Source of the DNA: Phocoena phocoena
Taxonomy: Eukaryota; Chordata; Mammalia; Artiodactyla; Phocoenidae
Direction of reading: 5' to 3'
Length of the DNA stretch: 64,000 nucleotides
Assembly (NCBI RefSeq): GCF_963924675.1
Contig: NC_089234.1
Location: 23,799,668-23,863,667, forward strand
Positions within the stretch are counted from its first letter, which is position 1. Every line of letters starts with the position of its first letter. The notes beneath the pieces are model-generated. The model was given only the letters and a program-made list of their open reading frames with translations. It searched no databases and was not told the DNA's origin. The translations under genes and the position numbers were made by a program. Of this stretch, positions 35,621 through 46,620 are shown piece by piece.

Positions 35621-38590
35621 CCTTTAAAAGATATTTTCCTAGGATCTCCTATCTATACACACCAGGGAGGACACGTTTTGCTTTTCCATTCTCCCTACCC
35701 TCCCTCATGACCTTTCTAAAAGAAGAGAAAAGAAGCTGCTGGCAGAGCCATCGCTAGAAATCTACAGTGAGTAAGCTGACCTTAATCAAAGGACAATAGA
35801 GCCCATCCCGACTGTCCCTACACACCAGCCACTCCAGCCTGCAACCAGGCATCACAACAGCTCAAAAGAGCTGTCCACAAGGGACTCTCTCCATGAGCCC
35901 CCTAAAGTGGGCTGATCTACAACTTGTTCTACATCTGTTGATTCTTATAGGGTTTTTAAAATCTAAAGACCAGTCTATTTTGCAACCCAAATACTCCGGA
36001 AAAGAGGTAAGAGTTTAAGTTCCTGGCACCTCAGTGAGTATTACTTTATCAGAACATTCTCCTGCAGTGACAGCAAGGAAGAAGAAATGGACCCTGACCT
36101 TTCAGGAGAGAGAACAATTAAGGGGAAGTCAGTAAGGAAGAGACATAGGACACATTCTATCTCTCCTTCAAGATAAGGTACGACCAAATGCCATCAGGGA
36201 TCAGAGGCACTTAGAGGCCAGTCCAGTTACACAGAGAACTCGGCAAGGCCTAGGACGCCTGTTCCCTCAATGGAAAAGAGGCCAGAAGAGGGTGAACACC
36301 TAGGAAGGGTGAGGGGCTGCAGAGGCAAAGCTGTGAACCGTCACGAGTATTCATATTGGACGTGCAGTGAAAACAATCTTCCCACAGCAGAATGGGCCTG
36401 CCTGTTAAGTATCTTCCAATGGAAGAGTGGAAATACTATTCATCTGTAGTTCAGTAGGATATTAAAACAAAAACAAAAATCCCCACTTTTTCCCTACAAT
36501 AGCTCTGCCCGAGCAGAGACTAGAGAAAGATTACGTTAGGCTACTTACGTGCAAACTAAAATTGCTAAAACAGTTGGGGTGATGAAGGCGAGCATAATCT
36601 GCCTGTTAACCAGGTATCAAATGAGTGAAAAGGTCGCATATAAACGAGTTTTCACGTCAGTCTGATTCTCAGGGCATGAGTTTGATGGCCCAGTCACTCC
36701 ATGGTGTAAGATTCCTAGGTGACCTCTCTTGATGGCATTAGAACATCTGGAATTCATAAAGAAAACTGTATCTCTAGATGAAGCTTTCATGATCGATGCT
36801 AATGAATATTATGCCCCATGCCCTGTCTAACCCACAGGCACTGTGGGGCACTAAGGAGGAAATGGATCATGATAGCTGCTTATGATTCCCAATGCATTTT
36901 CACAGCCATTACGTTGATCATCACTGTAGATGGTCGATTCTTCTCCAGCACACTTGGCAGAGATCTTTTCTGAATCACAGTGTTCTTCCCCCCAAGTCCC
37001 TTCTAGGTTGCTACTTTCCACCAACTGAGGGCGACATGGGAGAAGAAACCTAGCATTCGTGAAGGATCTATCCCTAGACATTTGAAAATCTCCAAATTAT
37101 AGATAACAATATTTGGACAATATTTTGTCTGGTTAGCAGGTTCACTCTATTTGTCTACATATCTCAAGATAAGAGTCTTTTATTTCAATGTCTTGTTTTT
37201 GGCATGACTGCCCTGTCCCCAGTGCATCCCCACCGTCCCTAATACCACTTCACCCTGCAGCAACCCTCCCAAAGAAGCAGCTATAGGGCTTTGGGTTGTT
37301 GATTTGTTTTGTTTTTACCATGTCAGAAGAATTATGACTCCAGAAAGAGTGAGGACAACAAAGTTAGGTTGAGATGTGGATTCTTGGCAGTAAATTAGAC
37401 CCATTCGATTGTTATCAGATGTCCACAGGTAAACAGTCTCACTGGGAATGGGATTCAAATTTGCGTCCCAGAAAAATGACAAATCACTTATGTGTCACAG
37501 TCTTCAGAACTACTGGTAAACATAGTATTTAAAGACATAACTTACAAATTATAAATCTGAAATGGTGAAACGAAATTGCCAAGAGTCCAGTTCCGAAAGG
37601 ATTATATCTGGTCCTTTCAAGAAGCATATGAAACTGACAAGAAGAATATTGTTCCCATTGCATAGATGCGGAAACCAGAGCTTGGAGAGGCGCTCTCTCA
37701 ACCAAAGCTGTGCTCTACACCCTGAGAAATGCACACTTTGTCTTTCCTCAAGGAGGTGCCCTGTCGATATTTCCACTCCTAACCCATACAAGCCATGTCT
37801 CTCCAACATAAGCGCTTTCAACAGCCATGAATTCTGTCATTGGGGAAAATTTTAAAAAAGGTCTGTGTAAAATGAGCTCTTCCTCTGCAACTCCTATGGC
37901 ACCTAAAAGAATGATCACAGCAATTATACATCAGAAACGGAGAAGTGATAATACAAAAATGGAATTTTCAGCTACCACTTGGCTAGCCAGCACAGGCACT
38001 AACTTTTATATTTCCCCATGGGGGCACATATGAAAGAAGCACAGAGTGGAGAAGAGGCGAAATACAATTGCCAGGACCTGAGGATTTATTCTTTCTGCTA
38101 CACAAAGGAAGGGGGAAGGCAGACAGCAACTGGAACATTCTCTTCTTGCTCTTTGCAAAACAAAGGAAAATGCTGCTCTTCATCCACTTAATTTCCTTCA
38201 GAAACAATGACAAGTCTTATCCAGTCTACTGTACTTTCCTTCTCCGTCAACGTGACTTCCTAGTCGGCTAACTGCCTTACCATCTCAAGAGTTTGTTCCA
38301 GAAATAGCAGAGGGCTACTTTTTTCTTTTTGAGGGGCTTCTGAGTGTTAGCACACTGAGAAACTGGCAAAAAGCAAAAAGGCAGTAGTTATATAGCTAGA
38401 ACATCAGAAAAACAAATATTTCCTTTTTCCACCTTAGTCTATTGAAAAAAAATCTTAATACAATTCTAAATACGACCAAATAATCATTGTAATACTAGTT
38501 ACAGACCAAATAATAGTTGGTCTGAAAAGGGAAAATAACTGGGCATAGCCAAGGTATTGAGTCAAAAGCAGTGATCCCAATTCCCTTTTT
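35621..38590. other. Unannotated intronic sequence
   Basis: About 3 kb with no confident feature. A possible reverse MIR piece lies at about 37645-37735 ('gatgcggaaaccagagcttg'). No splice-flanked coding segment was found. Confidence 0.45.
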
Positions 38591-38595
38591 TCTCT

Positions 38596-38700
38596 CAGTA
38601 CTTTGTGTATACGACACGGTTGATTTTCTCCCAGTACTTTGTGTATACGACACGGTTGATTTTCTCCCAGTACTTTGTGTATACGACACGGTTGATTTTC
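38596..38700. repeat. 36-bp tandem repeat, three copies
   Basis: The unit starts cagtactttgtgtatacgac and continues acggttgattttctcc. Copies begin at 38596, 38632 and 38668; copies agree almost perfectly and the third is cut at 38700. Because 36 is a multiple of 3, two minus-strand frames stay open through it, giving a repeated 12-residue motif (GENQPCRIHKVL). I see no start or splice evidence that this is translated. Confidence 0.95.
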
Positions 38701-39779
38701 ACAGTGTGCTTCAGCAATCATCATTTTAATTCTGGACAAAGTTCTATAGGTACAGAGGGGACTGGGTGAAAACGCTGCTTCCAAAGATGTTGGTATGGTT
38801 GTATAGACATACGGGGATACATATACCTACATGACCACCACCCACACACACACCACCCCCGCCTTGTGGAAGGCATAAATGGCCATCTTGTGACTTCTTA
38901 AGGGACTGACTAAGGTATTTAAAGTGAGACATGGAAGAGGTACTACTTTCAAATACTGTTAATTTTTTTGTGCTTTTAATTAAGCACATAATTAAGCATA
39001 TATACACTCTGGTGTACGCTTCCTACATATATTTGGCCATCATTTCTGCCGAAATGAAAGCGAGAGACAACTAAGAAGCATTTCATAGAGCAAGGAAGAG
39101 TAAAAGGTAAAATTATACCAAACCAAGTTTAGTTTGCTACAACCAAGGTAACAACAGTACGCATGTATTAAAAAAATACCAATTAATAACAACACTTGCC
39201 CCTTGTACAAGAGTAAATCTGTTCTCCCTGATAAGACCAACTAAAATTTACAACATAATATATAGTTAATGAAGTATTTTTCAATTAAAAAAGAATGACA
39301 TTTTCTGATTGGAGGAAGGGCTAATTCTTCATCTTAAACACATATTCACTCTTAAAAAAGTTTTTCAAAATGTGCTCCACAGAAGTGGCTCTGAAGGATT
39401 CGGGTGTGACGTGAGAAAGGGATTCTGGAGTGAAATGAGTTTGGGCATCAGTAACTTTGTGTTTGGCAGCTTCCCTCCCTCTGGGCTTCTCCAGAGTCTT
39501 CAGTATCCTAACGTGAATCCTGAGTCTCCAGGAGGGCAGAGTTAGAGAACCATTACCTCAAATTATGTGACCACAGAAATGCCTTTGGAAGGAGAACCAC
39601 TGTGTGGAACTAATGTTCTTCAGACTATGTTTTTGGAATACTGCTTTTAGAACAGATTCATGAAATATCTACTATTTTCCAAAAAGAAGGGAGACTAGTA
39701 CATAGCTAAGAGCACCCCATCATGACCTTCTCATGGAGCTCTCCAGCCCATCCATCAATCACCAGGGATTATGCTACAT
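38701..39779. other. Unannotated intronic sequence
   Basis: Nothing recognised, apart from short C/A-rich runs near 38830-38860. Confidence 0.45.
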
Positions 39780-39900
39780 GCAGAGTCTTTCTCAGGAAGT
39801 CTTAGTGGGGCCTGAGATTGTGCGCTTCTAACAAGTTCCCAGGTGATGCAGATGCTGCTGGTCTGTGAACCAAACTCTGAGTAGCAAAGGGCTAGGACAC
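39780..39900 (-). mobile_element. hAT-type MER fragment (MER20-like)
   Basis: 'tggggcctgagattgtgcgc', 'tctaacaagttcccaggtga' and 'gcagatgctgctggtctgtg' are typical of MER20/MER5-type hAT elements in reverse orientation. It ends about 100 bp from the exon donor side. Confidence 0.6.
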
Positions 39901-40002
39901 ACATGACTTCAAGGGCTGAAGGTGTCCAGGAATTGTCCCGAGTGCTATGTTGTCTGATAATTCCTTATCCAAGAGGGTGGTGAGACCGAGGATGGGGCTT
40001 AC

Positions 40003-40076
40003 CAGTAAAACCTGTTGGGTGTGATGCGTTCATGCATGAGTTGCCACCGTCTCCCGAAGTCCATGGAGCTGTAGAG
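40003..40076 (-). CDS. SORCS3: Internal coding exon of a SorCS-family VPS10-domain receptor
   Basis: SorCS proteins are type I membrane sorting receptors, mostly neuronal, whose luminal VPS10 ten-blade propeller binds cargo. Read on the minus strand, 74 bp lie between a strong acceptor (pyrimidine-rich tract ending ttgttttgcag; AG at 40078-40077) and a donor gtaagcc (GT at 40002-40001). The exon starts in phase 0 and ends after two bases of a codon. It encodes LYSSMDFGRRWQL followed by MHERITPNRFY, a propeller-strand pattern (the DFGRRW segment resembles an Asp-box) that I recall from SorCS proteins. From memory SORCS3 fits best and SORCS1 differs at several residues; I could not align it. 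There is no stop or frameshift. No neighbouring exon was found, in keeping with the very long introns of this gene family. It is the only host coding sequence supported here. Confidence 0.85.
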
Positions 40077-40385
40077 CTGCAAAACAAGGAAGTGAGGAGA
40101 GCATAAGTATCAAGGGACACTGTTTAACCGAAATGCACGTGTCACCCTTCTGGAGATGAACATTCCAATCCATCAGAGCGCCTAATGCACTCGAGTAGGC
40201 ATCCATTCTATCCAAATGCATGAATATGACTGTGCTATGCTTATCATGGGGTCTTCTAATTCAATATACATCCAGTACATCAGCTTCATTCAGGAAATAT
40301 TACTGAACATTGGCACCATGAGTGAACTATGTTTTTTAAAGTCTCTTTTTTGTCCAGTAAATAACAGATATGTTTGTGTGCGGTC

Positions 40386-40386
<1 letters not shown>

Positions 40387-40444
<58 letters not shown>

Positions 40445-40470
40445 TACATATATACACACACACACATATA
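40387..40470. repeat. (TA)n(CA)n microsatellite
   Basis: About 46 nt of pure TA repeat followed by tacaca/tatata and CA runs. It lies about 310 bp upstream of the exon in gene orientation and is expected to vary in length. Confidence 0.95.
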
Positions 40471-40669
40471 ACTCAAAATAATCTAAAAGGTAGTTAAAGA
40501 GATATATTAGCATTTCTACTTTATAGATGAAGACATCAATGCTCAGTTCTACAAAGTGACTATAGCAGCCGTACGGAAAACCAGGATGTCTATGCTGATT
40601 TAGCAGATGCCAGGTTTACACTACAACACATCAACTCCACCAACTCTCACAGTATTTATTCAGACCAGG

Positions 40670-41040
40670 CTCTTACTCCATGAGTAAGTACCAACTACTA
40701 TGTGTGTCCAACTCTGCACATGGGAAAAATAGGCAAAACTACTCTGACCCTCAAATATACATACAGGTCCACCACATCAAATGGGAAAATGGGGCAAAGG
40801 CTAAGGCTCCAGGAGGTGAGAGATGGGAAAGATAAACTGGGGTAAAAATGGAACAATGAGGCTTCCTGAAGAAATATATTTTGAGCTAGGCCTTTGGAAA
40901 TAGGTGGTGTGGGCCAGAGAGAAGGTGGATTGAGATTTTCCTGGGTGGAAGAGACAATGTGGAGAAAGGTGTTAATATGGCTAAGGTCTTGAGCTTGGCT
41001 CTGGGGGCGCTTCTAAGAGAAAGGAGGGATGTGATAACAG
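40670..41040 (-). mobile_element. L2 fragment
   Basis: 'gaggcttcctgaagaaatat', 'attttgagctaggcctttgg' and 'ttaatatggctaaggtcttg' follow the reverse complement of the L2 3' region. Diverged. Confidence 0.55.
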
Positions 41041-41049
41041 TTGCTGGCC

Positions 41050-41097
41050 AAAAGCAGGTGGAGGAAAAAAAAAAAAAAAAAAAAAAGCAGGTGGAGG
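41050..41097 (+). mobile_element. Poly(A)-only retroposition footprint
   Basis: An A-run at about 41065-41082 (longer if the A's of the right-hand copy are counted) is bounded by two exact copies of aaaagcaggtggagg, at 41050-41064 and 41083-41097. A perfect 15-bp direct repeat starting in AAAA around a pure A-tract is what target-primed reverse transcription leaves when only the tail is copied. Confidence 0.8.
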
Positions 41098-41145
41098 CTG
41101 TCTGTCTGTCTGTCTCCCTATTCATCCATCCATCTATCTATTTGC
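41098..41145. repeat. (CTGT)n / (CCAT)n microsatellite
   Basis: Four-base repeats ctgtctgtctgtctgtct followed by catccatccatctatctat, directly after the poly(A) footprint. Confidence 0.85.
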
Positions 41146-41960
41146 AGATGTTTTTATATCTCTCTGTATGTATATTTATATTGGAGAGGGGCTTGGGAGG
41201 AAGGAGAGGGTTTGTGAGGACCAGACCATCCCATATGGGAAGAATATATCCACATAATTTACTGCAAGAACTGAGTATTCCATGCAGGGTTTTAAGAAAT
41301 AGATCACTTTCTTTCCCATGGCATATGCTGAGACTTAAGACAGATGTTTTTCAATTAAATATAGGAGAGACTTTGGTTGGTGCCTTCTACAACCCAAAGA
41401 TATCAATCAGACTCTCTGTCGGCCCTGCTTCCAACCTGAGCAAACAGAACCCCAAATTCCTTCAAATAAAAGCAGGAGAGGAAGACTGTGTCTTCCTCTG
41501 CTGCAAACTCTAGCAACAAGTCAGGCAAAAACCTTGAGGGTCACACCGACCCCTGAATCTGCCAGGGAAATCATCAGACCCTCCATCATGGAGGCTGCTT
41601 GTCATGGCAGAATGCCACCCACCACAGCTCCTGCTCGGGCGTACTGCTGGGAGAAGCACGGCTCCTCTCATCCCATGCTCTTCCCAACAGAAACAACTAG
41701 AGCTCAGTGCCGATCTACTCATCCAAGCCTGTTCCACTTCCTGCCTCCCTGTGTCTGGTTTTGCTTTTTCAGCTTTTCAGTTTGACTGATGAGAGAAAAA
41801 TCAACTTGAATTCTCTGCCTGGAGGCTGATTCAGATGAACAGAAAGAGCAGGCTCCTATTCATTAAGGGCCTTGGGTTAGCTACCTTGTCTCTCAATCTA
41901 CAGGAAGTTGCTGAGTCTGAAATGAACTGTATTCTCCCACAAGCTGAATCTTCGCAGCCT
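41146..41960. other. Unannotated intronic sequence
   Basis: Nothing recognised. The open frame 40959-41513 runs through the poly(A) and microsatellite and is taken as chance. Confidence 0.45.
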
Positions 41961-41998
41961 CTCCATCCATCCATCCATTCATTCATTCATTCATTCAC
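41961..41998. repeat. (CCAT)n(TCAT)n microsatellite
   Basis: ccatccatccatccattcattcattcattcattc-type run (read in two parts), 30 bp upstream of a SINE insertion. Confidence 0.9.
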
Positions 41999-42028
41999 TA
42001 AAAGTACCTCAAACAACTACTATGCTTT

Positions 42029-42240
42029 TTTTTTTTTTTTTTTTTTTTTCCGATATGCGGGCCTCTCACTGCTGTGGCCTCTCCCGCTGCGGAGCACACG
42101 CGCCGGACGCTCAGGCTCAGCGGCCATGGCTCACAGGCCCAGCCGCTCCGCGGCATGTGGGATCTTCCCGGACCAGGGCACGAACCCGTGTCCCCTGCAT
42201 CGGCAGGCGGACTCTCAACCACTGCGCCACCAGGGAAGCC
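42029..42240 (-). mobile_element. CHR-type SINE (short form)
   Basis: Minus-strand CHR copy with a long T-run at its left end. A perfect 15-bp duplication, caactactatgcttt, flanks it at 42014-42028 and 42241-42255. The junction of body and tail reads ccgatatgcggg in place of the usual gcggtacgcggg. It is in sense with the host gene. Confidence 0.96.
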
Positions 42241-42359
42241 CAACTACTATGCTTTAAGCACTGAACTAAGTGCAGGGATTACAAAGGTTAAAAATACCAT
42301 GGATAGTAAAAGATAGAAATCCAGACAATTACACTGCCATGCATTATATGCCATAATAT

Positions 42360-42800
42360 TAACACTGTTTATCTCTGCAATGGTAAGATTGTGGGCAATT
42401 GATATTTTCTTCTTTCAGTTTTTGGGATTTTTAAAAAATTATTGTGAACATGTATTACTTTAGTAATTTAAAAAATGAAAGCTCTGACACTGAAATAGAA
42501 ACAAAGCACATAGGCAATCACTCAACAGAAAGTGCTAGAAGATTGTTTAATGGTATGAAAATGTTCATTATATATTATTTATTTAAAAATACGTTACAAA
42601 CCATGCACATATGGATGCTAATTTTATTTAAAGTATTGCATAACTTGAAATATATTAGAAGAGAATATGTCAAAACATTAGTAGTGGTTATCTCTGAATT
42701 GTGGAATGATGGGTAATTTATATACTTTTTAAAGCTTCCCATTATTTTTAGATTTCTTTACAATAGATATATATTATACTTCAGTAGTAATAGTAGCCTA
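42360..42800 (+). mobile_element. Old L1 (L1M class) 3'-end pieces, possibly two
   Basis: 'ttttaaaaaattattgtgaa' with 'catgtattactttagtaat' (about 42428-42466) looks like one L1M 3' end. 'tagtagtggttatctctgaa' with 'aatgatgggtaatttatat' (about 42680-42722) looks like another. Confidence 0.6.
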
Positions 42801-43546
42801 TGGTTTATTCTATTTAAATTTATGTAACAATAATTTTCTTTTTATAATGTACATGTTATATTTATCTATCTTTTGAAAGACCAAGAATTAAACCTGCAAT
42901 TTTTCCACTGGGGAACTGGAATTAGACAAAGCAACACGGGACTTTCCATAAAATGGTATTTCACAGAGGTTATTATCATGGATAGCGGTGAATGAATCCT
43001 TCCTTGGACAGAAAATGTATTAGCTCACGCAGTGTTTATATAGTCCTGCATGGCTTCAACCCAAAGTGTTTCATGCAACATTAAAATAAAATGTATTTTC
43101 CAAACAATAAACATGTTTAAAACATTTCTTGTTTACACAAAGTTACACATGAGATGGTGTTCTCCTCCATATACTGTCTTATGATGTCCCCTCCCTTCAA
43201 GGATGTCATTCTTGGACCTTTACCAAAGAACAATCCAGACCCCCTTCTCTCCCTTCTTCCACTATATGTCATGGTCTCATCTCTCTTAACAAGCACGCAC
43301 TCAGTAGTGACATGCACACGCAGCGCCCTAAATGAATCATTGGAACAGCTGGAAAATATGAAAGAGCACGTTCTTTTCCTTATTGATTCCGTTATTCGTT
43401 CCTTAATTATATCAGCCTGCCAGGGAAAAGCATCTGATAGCTGAAAAACTAAAGAGGCAATTTAATCAATGTAATATTCCACAGGAAGAACAACAAGTTG
43501 TATCTGGAAAGCTTAAGTTCAAAGAATAATACGACTGCATTAAGAG
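42801..43546. other. Unannotated intronic sequence
   Basis: Nothing recognised. Confidence 0.45.
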
Positions 43547-44017
43547 GTTATGGGTTGAATTATGCCCCACCCCCCAAAAAAAGATCTGTCTAAGTCCTAA
43601 CGCCCAGTATCTCAGAATGTGACCTTATTTGGAAATAAGGTCTTTGCAGATGATCAAGTTAAAATAAGGTCAGGATGGGCCTTAATCCAATATGACTGAT
43701 ATTGTCATAAGGAGAAATTTGGACACACAGACAGACACAGAGGGGAGACAATGAGAAGACACCCAGAGAGAAGGCCATGTGAAGACAAAGAATTTTAGTG
43801 ATGTATATACAAGCCAAGGGATGCCAAAGACTTCTGGCAAATCACCAAAAGCTAAGAAGAATGGAAGCCTCCCCTACAGGTTTTAGAGGGAGCATGGTCC
43901 TGCTAGCACCTTCATTTTAGACTTCTAGCCTCCAGAATGGTGGGACAATGGAATTCTATTGTTCCAAGTCATCCAGTTTGTGACACTTCGTTATAGCAGC
44001 CCTAGGAAACTAATATA
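43547..44017 (+). mobile_element. MaLR LTR (MLT1 class)
   Basis: Solitary ancient ERVL-MaLR LTR: 'ttatgggttgaattatgccc', 'gaccttatttggaaataagg', 'gagaaggccatgtgaagaca', 'gacttctagcctccagaatg', 'gtttgtgacacttcgttata', ending 'ggaaactaatata'. Different subfamily from the LTR at 31831. No internal region. Confidence 0.85.
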
Positions 44018-44989
44018 GGCATCTTACGCTTGCTACCAGGAGTACTAATGACAGATCTGGCTACATTTTTCTGTTGTTTTCTTGTCTGCACTCCTAGGCA
44101 TTTAGTTGTAAGGCCAGAAGTATTGTTTAGGGCCACACTGTTGAATCTGCGGTTGAAAACCAAACTCTCATTTGCCTATATTTCTCTGTCCTGTGCCTTT
44201 TTACCACACCCCTAAGGATATTTTCTAAGAATAACTGTGAATTCATAAAGACCATATGGCAGTAACCAGACATAATCAGAAGGGGTGACAAACTATACAT
44301 TTTATAGCAGCTTTTGGTATTCCAGCCAGATTCCCTAGAGCCAGCAGATCTCCCATGTAGAGGGAAGGACGGTTTGGAATACATTTATATAAAAGCTCTC
44401 CCCTGTAGGCAAATTCAAACTTAGTGTGTAACTGTCCTGATTTTTTGCTCAAAACCCATGGAGTTTAGGTAGCATTCCACTGAACTATGGCCATGACGAT
44501 CTTGGTCTTCAAAAAAAAAATGAGACTGGTTTCTGCTCAAAATAAGGTCTCTGCACCTTTTTCCTTGGTAGCCACAGAGCAAGTGGGAGGGCTTGGCTGG
44601 CTTCTGCAAGGCTGAAGGAAGAATCCCCTGGGTTGTGGCAATATTAGTGGTAGGCAGGAGAGAAACCAGGTCACATAGCAACAAAGAGTCCTTCCAACCT
44701 GTGCCTCTGGTTCCTTCCTCAGATGTTCTCCAAAGAACTCCTTTCTTGATAACGAGGGGAAACAATTGCATCCAAGGTCTCTCTAAGCTCTGGAGATGTA
44801 GACAAGAACTTCTGTCCTCAGTAACCATTTTCCTTTGCCCTTAGGAGTTATAAGGCATCTACACCATAAAGATATTTATAAAAAGATGTAGACAATCACC
44901 TAGTTATGCCATCCTATTGGAGATGGCAACATTTTTCTTCCCTTCTTGAAGGTTTCTAGCCACGAAGATTTTCTCTCTCTCAGATGGTT
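44018..44989. other. Unannotated intronic sequence
   Basis: Nothing recognised. The 135-residue minus-strand frame at 44421-44828 has no known domain. Confidence 0.45.
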
Positions 44990-45190
44990 TACATCATCCA
45001 TTCCTTCATTTAACAAATATTGATCAAAAGTCCATTAAGAACCAAGCACTGTTCTGTGGGTTTAGGATACATCAGTAAACCAAAAAGACAAAAAGTCTCT
45101 GCTGTCAGGGATTTTACATTCTAGCGGAGATCAAGAACTCAAATGCCCTAAAGTTCACTGTGTGAATAAGTGAGGGAGGGATAAGAAAAG
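44990..45190 (-). mobile_element. L2 3'-end fragment
   Basis: 'ccttcatttaacaaatattg', 'agaaccaagcactgttctgt', 'ggatacatcagtaaaccaaa', 'gggattttacattctagcgg' are reverse-complement L2 3' sequence. Confidence 0.75.
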
Positions 45191-45857
45191 CAGTACCACT
45201 ACTTGTATTCTTTAGACACAGGCTCATTTTGCTGGCACGTAATGCACTAAGGAAATTTCTTTGCTTATCCAAGAGGATTTTTCCCATTTTTATTGAAACA
45301 CTTGATAAAAGGCTACCTTTTATTTTCCTGCTTTTAATAGAGACATGAGTTCAAAAAATGTTTCACTTTCCTCTTAACTCTAAGAAAAACACCATACAAG
45401 TCTGATAATGTTTGGCAGATGAAATTTCCCCACAATGCTGGGGAGGAGCAGGGAGTCCAGAGAGCTCATGCTCCATCAAAAAATGGGCTTAGCTGTTCCC
45501 TAGCTGGACAGGAGTGCTGAGCCAGTGTGGTCAGGCTTTAGAACACTGAAGAGAACCTGAAAATTCGGATTTTTTATGGGAAATCTCCATATTTTTCAAT
45601 TTTGGCAAAACTTGAAAAATTCAAAACATACTGCAGGGCACATAAGATGTGTCTTAATCCAGATGGCCAAGTGCTGCCTCAGGACCACGATCTGAATCCT
45701 AGCACAGACCTACAACTGCCCGCAGGAGACAGTGGGGCTATTTGACCTTGAAGTAAGACTGCCAGATTTAGCCAATAAAAATACAGAATGGGAATTTGTA
45801 TTTTCAGATAAAAAATAAACCATTTTTTTGTGTAAGTGCATCCTGTGTAACAGTAGG
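45191..45857. other. Unannotated intronic sequence
   Basis: Nothing recognised. Confidence 0.45.
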
Positions 45858-45870
45858 GATATGCCTATAT

Positions 45871-46085
45871 ATATATTTTTTTTTTTTTTTTTTGCGGTAC
45901 GCGGGCCTCTCACTGTTGTGGCCTCTCCCATTGTGGAGCACAGGCTCCGGATGCGCAGGCTCAGCGGCCATGGCTCACGGGCCCAGTCGCTCCGCGGCAT
46001 GTGGGATCTTCCCGGACCGGGGCACGAACCCGTGTCCCCTGCATCGGCAGGCGGACTCCCAACCACTGTGCCACCAGGGAAGCCC
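45871..46085 (-). mobile_element. CHR-type SINE (short form)
   Basis: Minus-strand CHR copy with T-run. A perfect 13-bp duplication, gatatgcctatat, flanks it at 45858-45870 and 46086-46098. Confidence 0.95.
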
Positions 46086-46309
46086 GATATGCCTATATTT
46101 TTAAAACGTTGTTATTTACCTGAAATTCAGATTTAATTACATGCCCTATATTTTGTCTGGCAACGTTACCTTGAAGTCCCTCCCATTCCACCTCTAAAAG
46201 TCTGAATTATAAGATGCAGCCCCTTATATTGGGCTTCTTTACTCTTTGACATTGGATGCCACCAAGTGAATAAAAGAATCTCCAAATTACTGTAAATACT
46301 TCCTGTAAT

Positions 46310-46620
46310 CCATTCAGTCAATCTATTTAATGTTAACTGAGCACTAGCCCATGCTAAGCTCACTACCAGGTATGATGATACAAAGGTGAAGAACACAAGG
46401 CTCCCTGATCTCTAGATGAGAAGACGGATGTGTCAACAGGTAAGTGCAACATGACACAAGGAAGCCCCTGTCAACAGAGGCAGAGGAGGGCTAGGAGGAT
46501 TCAAAGGAAGGAGCGGTCAGGTCTGCTGGGCTTGGCACTGAGCCAGGGACTGAGTCAGAACGGATGAAGAGGAGCTGGCCTGAAGGGTAGTTCCCCCCAA
46601 AACACTGCAGCTAACAAAGG
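46310..46620 (-). mobile_element. L2 fragment
   Basis: 'atccattcagtcaatctatt', 'gagcactagcccatgctaag', 'tgatgatacaaaggtgaaga' resemble the reverse-complement L2 3' end, followed by purine-rich diverged L2. Confidence 0.6.

Noticed and set aside
38596..38700. CRISPR array
   Set aside because: The three units are directly contiguous with no spacers, and the context is a mammalian intron.
40959..41513. 184-residue plus-strand frame
   Set aside because: It runs through the poly(A) tract and four-base repeats, with no domain.
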